From positions 117,077 through 142,589 of the forward strand of contig JBNGIQ010009429.1 in NCBI GenBank assembly GCA_049999765.1: a DNA stretch of 25,513 nt, given 5' to 3'. The stretch is from Phaeoceros laevis. Taxonomy: Eukaryota > Anthocerotophyta > Anthocerotopsida > Notothyladales. The notes below the pieces were generated by a model. That model worked only from the letters and a program-made list of their open reading frames with translations. It was not told the DNA's origin and searched no databases. The position numbers and the translations under genes are program-made. This document shows, piece after piece, positions 19,463 through 25,513 of the stretch (its first letter is position 1; every line of letters begins with the position of its first letter).

Positions 19463-20136
19463 AGCCTGATGGGGCCTTGACTTGGTTGATGCAATCATCG
19501 GCTGCCTTGGGCCCTTGGGCGACTTTGGATTTCAACTTTCCAGGGCGGGGGAAAAGGAAAGGAAGGCGGGAGGGAAGGAAGGAAGCCCGCTGAGCTAGCG
19601 GGCGAGCGGGACCGACGGCCCGGGACCAGCGACTAGTGTACCCTGGCTCCCCAGTCCCATAACTTTGTCTCATGATGAAGCCTTATCCTGCCTCGCTGCC
19701 CTACCCCAAAGTCAACAGTGATAATTTCCCTTCTTCTTTGTGCATGCAAATAGACTAACGGTTTCTTGTGCACAAAAAGCTGGCCGAAACGGGAAATGAG
19801 AGCCTACACACCAACTTATTACGGACTCTCAAATTACAGGCCAGAGTAACTCTCCGTTAGCTCGCACGTAAAGGCTATCTATCTATCTAATAACAGCTGC
19901 ACATGATCAAAATGAGTGTGCCACACAAAACTCAATCCGATTATTGGAGTTGTCCAACCATTTCTTTGGAATTGGCATATTTTAGCCAAATTTTCACAGT
20001 CTTCATGTATGAATGTGGGTTATCATCACAGCCCAAGCTTTGTTGGACTAGCCCAGGGTAGGTTCACATGTTGTACTGGTCCAAGACTCCACAGGGGGGT
20101 ATGACCGATGTGTGTATGTCCGGAGTCCGGACCTAG

Positions 20137-20182
20137 CTAGAATTTCCATTATTATTATAATAATTAGTACTCATAATTCTAG
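20137..20182. repeat. Short AT-rich inverted repeat with CTAGAATT arms
   Basis: CTAGAATT (20137-20144) is repeated inverted as AATTCTAG (20175-20182) with an ATTATTATAATAAT core between. It is too short to classify as a transposon; no flanking duplication was identified. Confidence 0.45.
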
Positions 20183-20281
20183 GGTAGCATGCCACTCCAC
20201 AATGCTCTCATGCCCAAGTGGGGGGTTTGCATTATGCATGCAAGTAGACTAACTAAAAGCAGCTCATGCAGTGGGCAATAC

Positions 20282-20344
20282 TATCTTAGTTGCAGGTGAA
20301 TATATCTTAGTTGCAAGTGAATATATCTTAGTTGCAAGTGAAAA
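20282..20344 (+). repeat. 21-bp tandem repeat, three copies
   Basis: TATCTTAGTTGCAGGTGAAT followed by A, then two further copies starting at 20303 and 20324 with AAGTGA in place of AGGTGA; the last copy diverges in its final bases. The period is exactly 21 bp. Confidence 0.85.
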
Positions 20345-21060
20345 TATCTACTAGACTAAGTCTGACTCAATGGAAGAAACAATCAGATGTCCAGAGCCAC
20401 ATCCCATTGTCTTGTGCAGCGCAATATCACAGAGACTACAGAGCGCATGCCGTGGTTATTCCATTTATTACATGGTCTTTAACGTTTGGGCCATGAGCTA
20501 GTATAGTTACTTAGACCAAGGCCTCCCACTGGTGTGCTTTAAATGAATGAATGAATGTAATCTTTCTGATCTGGGCAATAGGCCGACCGGGCAACAAAAA
20601 TGGCTACGTACTCGCTGCGAATTGGTGTGCTTTAGCAAATGCTTTGGATTTGGTTAGGGTAGGTGAATGGTAGGGTGGCCGTTTTTTGATAGAAATAGAG
20701 TCACCACTCGAGTGATAGTCCACTTGGCTTAGCTAGGTGCTAGGAGACGGGGGCGCACCTCTCTGCAAGGTAAAGTTCACCAATCCACATAGTATGCCAC
20801 CAATGTATCGGCGTGCTCGATGCCCATGTGGCGTCGGCTAAGCATGTCCTTTTTACTATTACTACTACTACTAGTTATTAAACTACCACTTTTAGAATGT
20901 AAAAGTGAAGTACAACAAACAAATAGAGATAAACTCTATGCTGTGATCTTCATTCTACACCCAAATTTTACAGAAGACATGCTTAAGTAGGAGAGACCAC
21001 TTCAGAACATCTCAAATTGAAATACGTATAGCTCGACGTTTTACTACCACTGCTACTACT

Positions 21061-21262
21061 ACTACTACAAAAATCTATACAAAGCACATGTTTTCAAAAG
21101 GAGACTAACAATCTAGCTAGCTAGCTAGATAAAAGTGCCTTGTAATGCCAAAGAAAAACATACATGTTTCCATGTTTAATGTATAGATATTTACACTTCT
21201 ACATAGTACAAAAAAACGTGGAGTAACTAAAAAAAAACTCGATACAGTCAATGACATATACC
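21061..21262 (+). repeat. Dispersed direct repeat, copy A
   Basis: Begins after an (ACT)n microsatellite and carries, in order, AAAGC(A/G)CA(T/C)GTTTTCAA, GACTAAC(A/G)ATCTAGCTAG, TAAAAGTGC(C/A)TTGTAATG, CCAAAGAA, ACATGTTTCCATGTTT and an A-rich stretch before ATACA(G/A)TCAATG. The same series recurs at 24301-24548. A 20-bp perfect CTAG palindrome sits at 21111-21130. Confidence 0.7.
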
Positions 21263-21841
21263 AAGAAAAAAGTCTCCATTAACTAATCAAGCTATCACAA
21301 GTTCTCCCATGTTGGTTGGATGTTGGCTATGCCAAAACCATGTACACCGGGAAGTTTACATTGAATTCTACAGGATTTTTCCATTTGATCCGGAATCCCT
21401 ACTGGCACAGAACTTGTACCCACGAGTTACCACTTCATGGCTGATCCTTGTGGCAGAAATCATGTCATTACTAATTTCCTAAAGAGCCCCCGAACACGTC
21501 AACAACCACAACAGAAGTCTCCCAACGGGAACATGTAATGAAGATTGCTTCGGCCAGCCCTTGGGCTTGTCGTGCTCCTGTAGCTCGAGAAGCCTGCAAC
21601 ACCGCCTTGGGAAGAGTTTCAGGCATTTTTGCCTGCTAGCACCGTCGAACTTGATCGCTCCTTTGGAGGAATGAAACCTTAACTACTAGGTTATATTCTT
21701 TTGGACTTACATTTATAAATATTTTCTGAACTTATCATTTGTGCTATCAAGGTGTATCTTTGGCCTAAGATTGAGCTTGATTCGATGGTCATATTATTGC
21801 AGGTCTGGCTGCAAGACCCCCTTGGTTAGAAGAAGGAAATC

Positions 21842-21863
21842 CTACTACGAATATTCGTAGTAG
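21842..21863. repeat. Perfect 22-bp palindrome
   Basis: CTACTACGAAT (21842-21852) is followed immediately by its reverse complement ATTCGTAGTAG (21853-21863). There is no spacer, so it would form a cruciform only with a strained loop. Confidence 0.75.
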
Positions 21864-22798
21864 ATATTCCTGACAATTAAGAAAATCTATAAGAAAATGG
21901 GCTTCTATATGCTACTATACTCCACCGCTCTATCCTAGTAGCGGATGGACAACGAACGTGGTTATGGCTCATTCCCGTGCCACACAGAGCACAGGCGGTT
22001 AATTGCTATGGTGGTGGAAGCACAACGATCAATTGCAAGATGGCGATAACCAGGATAAAAAGATTGCAGGCATGTAGGGACATGATTGAAGTTAGGTTGA
22101 ATCACACTGAGTGTAGGATAAATAGATCCTATTAGGATAAATGATGGAAATACGAAGAGATAGATAAATAGGAACAACAGATTTGCATGTCTGCATGGCC
22201 AGATGGTTAGGAAAACTATGGGAATCGCCTTCAGAGGCAAACATCTGCAAAGACCTTGCAATTGGATGAGTGTGTATTTATAAATCACATCTCAAGGGGG
22301 AGGATCCAATCTCTGTGTATGCGCCAACTACGGAGCGAAAGCTCACATTGGATGTGACATGGGATGAGGATAAGGTGCCTTGAGTCCGATGATTCATAAT
22401 GACTTCAGTGTTTTTTGCTTGTAAAGCCTTTTTCAAGATCATGAGCATGCATCTGACAGTGTAGATTCTGCCACGAGTGGAGCGGGGAGTGGCAAGTCTA
22501 CCCTCATAGTTCGCGGATAGAGGGGATATATGGATCTATGCTACGAAAACCGTGCCAGCCGGGGAAGCAAAGAAACCTACGACTTGAGTAAGGTTTACCT
22601 ACCACTACAGTACGACTGTTCCAGTTTCAATAGAAGTGGTAGGCTCTGGAAAAGGAGTAGAAGGGCAGGCGCTGCATCTAAGCACTGAAGCCGAGCAAGA
22701 TTTAAAATGGCAAGATAACATTGGAGACATCAAAAAACCGAAAGATTATTGAGCAAGTTAATATCCTTGTGAGCAAACAGTTGTCATCAAGTGTCCAC

Positions 22799-22914
22799 CT
22801 TTTGATCTACAATAGAATCAACTACGGTGGGAGACTTCACACCAAGCTCCAATGTAATTGGCATTAGGTGTTTGACACCTGCTGCCATCACTATTCTTCC
22901 AACCTGTGGGTTAC
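22799..22914 (-). pseudogene. Orphan exon of an ALDH3-type aldehyde dehydrogenase
   Basis: On the minus strand a 116-bp stretch reads GNPQVGRIVMAAGVKHLMPI then TLELGVKSPTVVDSIVDQK. This corresponds to the ALDH3 segment around the conserved ELGGK motif (F(F/Y)TGN..VGRIVM.AAAKHLTPVTLELGGK). It is bordered by a TCAG acceptor just before GTAACC and an AAG|GTGGAC donor, at positions compatible with exon limits. The second Gly of ELGGK is Val. I found no upstream cofactor-binding exons and no downstream catalytic-Cys exon within several hundred bases on either side, and a stop codon follows four codons after the donor. It is best read as a captured or decayed single exon in a repeat-rich region. 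Confidence 0.65.
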
Positions 22915-24300
22915 CTGACATAAGAGTGGAGGTGAGTATCTCATACACCTACAAAGTGTACGAGGTGGTCGTTTTTTCCCGTTACTTGATCAATCAAGTT
23001 GTGATCTTCATCCTACATTGTTTGCGTAATAGGATATTACACTAAGCGTTTCCGTTGTGATAGGTCTGAATCTACCACAGAATCTCTAATACCATTCAGG
23101 TATAATGGTATCCTGCTCTTCAAAAGTCAAAATGCGTGTAATATACTTCTTGAAATCATCAGAATTCTTCCAACCTCCAAATTTTACATAATAATGTTCA
23201 CCCACAACTAATCCAGACACATTTGAAGCAAGTTCATCAGAATGTTGTAATATTGACAGACCTGTTCCGATAGCGCATATCAGCACGGACTTGCAGGTCG
23301 AACGGTAGATCTAGATGCACGAGGAAATCTTAGATGGGTTTGGGTTCGAAGGCTAACGTTAAGCATCTAGAGCTCAGGCCTAGGAAGACCTCTGAAAATC
23401 TGCACCGATGCAAGACTAGCTAGACTAAGTACTGCTTGCATTCTTTTAGTGCAGTCGCATTTGAAGGCATGCGGATTTGTTCACTTAAACTTTATGTGTC
23501 ATTTTTTGCAACTTTGATCCTAGTTCATGAAGCTAGACATTTGTTAAGGCTGTAGTATGGCATCTGAAGATCTTTGACACGTGCACATCTAGATACTTCA
23601 AAATTGCCTGATGAGTTGACGTCTCACAAAATATGCATTGGGCCTTGTTGGAGCATGAGGCCTCTAGAACGAGGCATTTACACCCAGTCTGAAGAAATTG
23701 ACGCTAGAGTCGCTTCAGAGGTTCTCGCAATTGCCAACCACATGGTCCCGGTTGAATCGCATCACAATGTTGTAAAAAGCGTTCAGACGCTCACGTATGC
23801 TTCTAACATTCCGGGGAGTTGGGTTTAATTTCATTTAGGATAAAATTATGGGCTAGAGACCTCAAGCTCCCTCCTTGTTTTTTATCCATTAAATGCTTAA
23901 TTTCAATAGAAAATTGTAGTAGTAGTGATATATAGAAATTCATGCGCGACAGTATACAAAAATTTGGTGGGCTGCTCGTTCGTTGCCAATAGTTGGTCAA
24001 GGTTTTCATATTTCACCTTGGAATTGGAAGGATCTCCATAAAAGCCTCTTGAGCTGTGAGGAGATGTCCTTGCTTCTCTGCTTTGTGGAAGCTACATAGT
24101 GCAATTTTGTCATGAAGTTGTCACGTATGCCGGGTCCCGCTTCTTCCCGTAGCAACCTTAGTCTTCGAATGAATGAGGATATTCTTGTTGGAATGGAGAT
24201 CAGGTGTTACAACCCGATTTGCCTGACTTGCTACATGGAAGGTCACAGAAATAGTGGCGTATCTCAATTCTCTGTGGAGTCAGTATAGCGTGTCTCTTTA

Positions 24301-24548
24301 CTACTACTATTATCTATTGAAAAATAGCAAAGCGCACGTTTTCAAGAGAGGACTAACGATCTAGCTAGCCAACTATGTAAAAGTGCATTGTAATGCCAAA
24401 GAAGAACAGACATGTTTCCATGTTTTAGTGTTTGAATGAATGAATGAATCTTTATACGATTAATCTTTATACGGTGTTTGAATACAGCTATATAGTACCA
24501 AAAAAATGATATTTTAAAAAAAAAATCCATACAATCAATGTTGACATC
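24301..24548 (+). repeat. Dispersed direct repeat, copy B
   Basis: Same word order as copy A at 21061-21262, about 3.24 kb away and in the same orientation. It is longer because it carries an insertion with (TGAA)n and two copies of AATCTTTATACG around 24449-24475. No TG...CA ends or flanking duplication were seen, so it does not behave like an LTR pair. Confidence 0.65.
24436..24452 (+). repeat. (TGAA)n microsatellite
   Basis: Four near-perfect GAAT copies. Similar short runs occur near 20544-20557 and 25137-25153. On the minus strand two of them follow AAAGATT (AAAGATT(A)CATTCATTCATT), which resembles a shared 3' tail of a non-LTR element. Confidence 0.6.
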
Positions 24549-24740
24549 GAGCAGACTAACACAGCATATCTAGACGGCGGAGAGGACTAAGTTGATAGTG
24601 AGTTCCATGTCGAAATTGACGAAGTGCCTCAAGTTCCAATAGTATACTGGGATTTATTCATTCATAAAATAAGATGCTCAAACAATTTAATTTAATTCAA
24701 TCACATGATAGACAACTAATCTAGTTTAATCTTTGCATCT

Positions 24741-25027
24741 GTTTTGTCCTTAGTTGCGCCCTACGGCGAAACGCACGTACGTTTTGCCGTTTCACGGTAC
24801 GTTTCCACTTTTGTAGCCGTTCGTTTTCGAAAGGGGGGTATACCCTGATTTATACTTTCGCGACTATGAGTGGTGCCGAAACGTTTCGGCACCAATTTTA
24901 AGTTTTTTTTATACTCAACAACTTTTATTTAATGTCACCCCCATCCCGTGCGTTTCAAACGTACCATCCGTTCGAAACGTGTTTCGGTGTAGCCCGAAAC
25001 GCGTTTCGCGCAACTTAGGTTTTGTCC
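24741..25027. repeat. Target-site duplication GTTTTGTCC flanking the transposon
   Basis: GTTTTGTCC at 24741-24749 and again at 25019-25027. The last C overlaps the first base of the left terminal repeat, so the true duplication is 8 bp (hAT-like) or 9 bp (Mutator-like). An alternative reading, TTA duplication as in PIF/Harbinger, would leave this outer 9-bp match unexplained. Confidence 0.75.
24749..25018 (+). mobile_element. Complete small inverted-repeat transposon (MITE-like, about 270 bp)
   Basis: The left end CTTAGTTGCGC and the right end GCGCAACTTAG are inverted repeats with one mismatch. GTTTTGTC stands directly outside both ends (24741-24748 and 25019-25026) and the match extends one base to GTTTTGTCC, an 8-9 bp target-site duplication as made by hAT or Mutator-like transposases. 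The interior is non-coding and full of GAAACG/CGTTTC words, including a 24-bp perfect palindrome at 24871-24894 and CGAAACGCGTTTCG near the right end. Its outer 110 bp (24749-24858) match 173-285 in reverse orientation. It is non-autonomous. Confidence 0.8.
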
Positions 25028-25136
25028 CTTATTGTTTATCTTGCTCGTCATTGTGTAGTTTTTATTTAAATTATCAGATGTGTCCATGATCTACAATACT
25101 TTCCAACTCGAAATCTGCTGTCGGTAGTAAACCCAT

Positions 25137-25153
25137 GATGAATGAATGAATGA
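25137..25153 (+). repeat. (TGAA)n microsatellite near window end
   Basis: GATGAATGAATGAATGA, about 110 bp after the transposon. The remaining sequence to 25513 contains no open frame of note and no feature that I recognise. Confidence 0.6.
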
Positions 25154-25513
25154 GGCGTCACCGGTGTGGGCATTTAACCAACCGGACGGCAAGAAGGCCG
25201 CGGCCCCGACTCAATCTAAGGACCTTTTTGTTTATCCAGGCTAGTTGTTTGTCCCTAACTTGTATAATTTCGTAACTTTTGGACCTTTTTGGCCCTTTTG
25301 GTCAATCCTAGATAACTCTCTACTTTTCTACCTATGGGCCCACCAACTTTCCTTCCTTAAGGGCTTTCCGTAGGTAGAAAGAGAGAGGGGTTAATCTAAG
25401 TCTCCCCCTCCTTTATGATGAAGGTTAGAAATATGTCCTACACCTAATGCAATGTATTAGGAATTTTTTTCCAAATTCACCTTAGGGGCTAGGTGACCAC
25501 CGTACTTTATGGC

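Larger units (their letters stand above)
17371..20100. other. Gene-poor stretch with simple repeats
   Basis: Some 2.7 kb after the CobW-type gene. Open frames such as 18497-18126 (-, 123 codons) and 19044-19289 (+) carry no recognisable motif and no plausible exon partners. The only structure seen is a run of simple repeats (18881-18899, 19445-19462) and a purine-rich tract at 19540-19590. Confidence 0.5.
21270..24298. other. Repeat-zone interior without intact genes
   Basis: Apart from the aldehyde-dehydrogenase exon (22799-22914) and the palindrome at 21842-21863, this 3-kb block holds only short open frames. Three have protein-like composition but no recognised family: 23286-23086 (-, ending FGGWKNSDDFKKYITRILTF and EEQDTIIPEWY), 23574-23828 (+, no ATG at its start, including ERGIYTQSEEIDARVASEV) and a minus-strand frame around 21650-21480 containing LELQEHDKPKGWPKQ that is closed by a stop. 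They may be decayed coding fragments. Confidence 0.4.

Noticed and set aside
22480-22720. Possible organelle-derived (NUMT) segment
   Set aside because: Composition and purine-rich style resemble plant mitochondrial DNA, but I could not match it to any mitochondrial gene or intron.
23335-23355. TGGGTTCGAAGG resembling a tRNA T-loop
   Set aside because: No acceptor, D or anticodon stems could be drawn around it.
21061-24548. LTR retrotransposon bounded by the direct repeats
   Set aside because: No TG...CA ends, no target duplication, no primer-binding site or polypurine tract, and no gag or pol similarity in the interior.
24750-25017. PIF/Harbinger element with TTA target duplication
   Set aside because: TTA does flank a GTTGCGC repeat on both sides, but the additional 9-bp match GTTTTGTCC outside would then be coincidence; an 8-9 bp duplication explains everything.
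173-25018. A giant transposon carrying all genes between inverted ends
   Set aside because: The right-hand copy is a complete small element with its own terminal repeats and an 8-9 bp target duplication on both sides, so it is an independent insertion. The left copy lacks matching flanks.

Overview
The window is nuclear DNA from a land plant. The protein-coding part contains plant-specific families with short spliceosomal introns (about 60-350 bp, mostly near 100 bp): a POB1/LRB-like BTB-BACK protein, a PPR editing factor of the DYW class, a type-1 phosphatase inhibitor-2, a plastid-type LON-domain protein, the ascorbate-pathway enzyme GDP-mannose 3,5-epimerase (GME) and a CobW/ZNG-type GTPase. 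The PPR protein ends in a variant DYW domain (a KP pair in place of the PG box, terminal Asp-Arg-His instead of Asp-Tyr-Trp). From my knowledge of the family, this type occurs in lineages with U-to-C organellar editing (hornworts, ferns, some lycophytes), so a seed-free plant is the best guess; the species cannot be read from the sequence.

Layout. 1-1560 is a repeat mosaic: a transposon end, three tandem palindromic units, dispersed repeats and an imperfect tandem array. 1579-2071 (-) is a small two-exon gene of unknown function, head-to-head with the BTB-BACK gene (2140-3811, +). The intronless PPR gene (3902-6028, +) starts only 90 bp after that. After about 2 kb with nothing recognised comes inhibitor-2 (8085-9552, +, four exons), facing the single-exon LON-domain gene (10221-11234, -). 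GME (12081-13732, -, six coding exons plus a probable 5'UTR intron) and the CobW-type gene (14732-17370, +, about eleven exons) are divergent across about 0.8-1 kb.

17371-25513 is gene-poor and increasingly repetitive. It holds microsatellites, a dispersed direct repeat, an orphan aldehyde-dehydrogenase exon with a substitution in its conserved motif, and a complete small inverted-repeat transposon whose outer 110 bp matches, in opposite orientation, the repeat at the far left of the window.

The genes do not form a pathway: they are ordinary housekeeping or organelle genes that happen to be neighbours. The observations most worth following are the variant DYW editing factor, the CobW-type gene in which the usual GCxCC metal-binding motif cannot be found, the paired hairpins with compensating base changes, and the complete transposon with a target-site duplication. 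All exon models were built by eye from splice-site consensus, reading-frame phase and family conservation.
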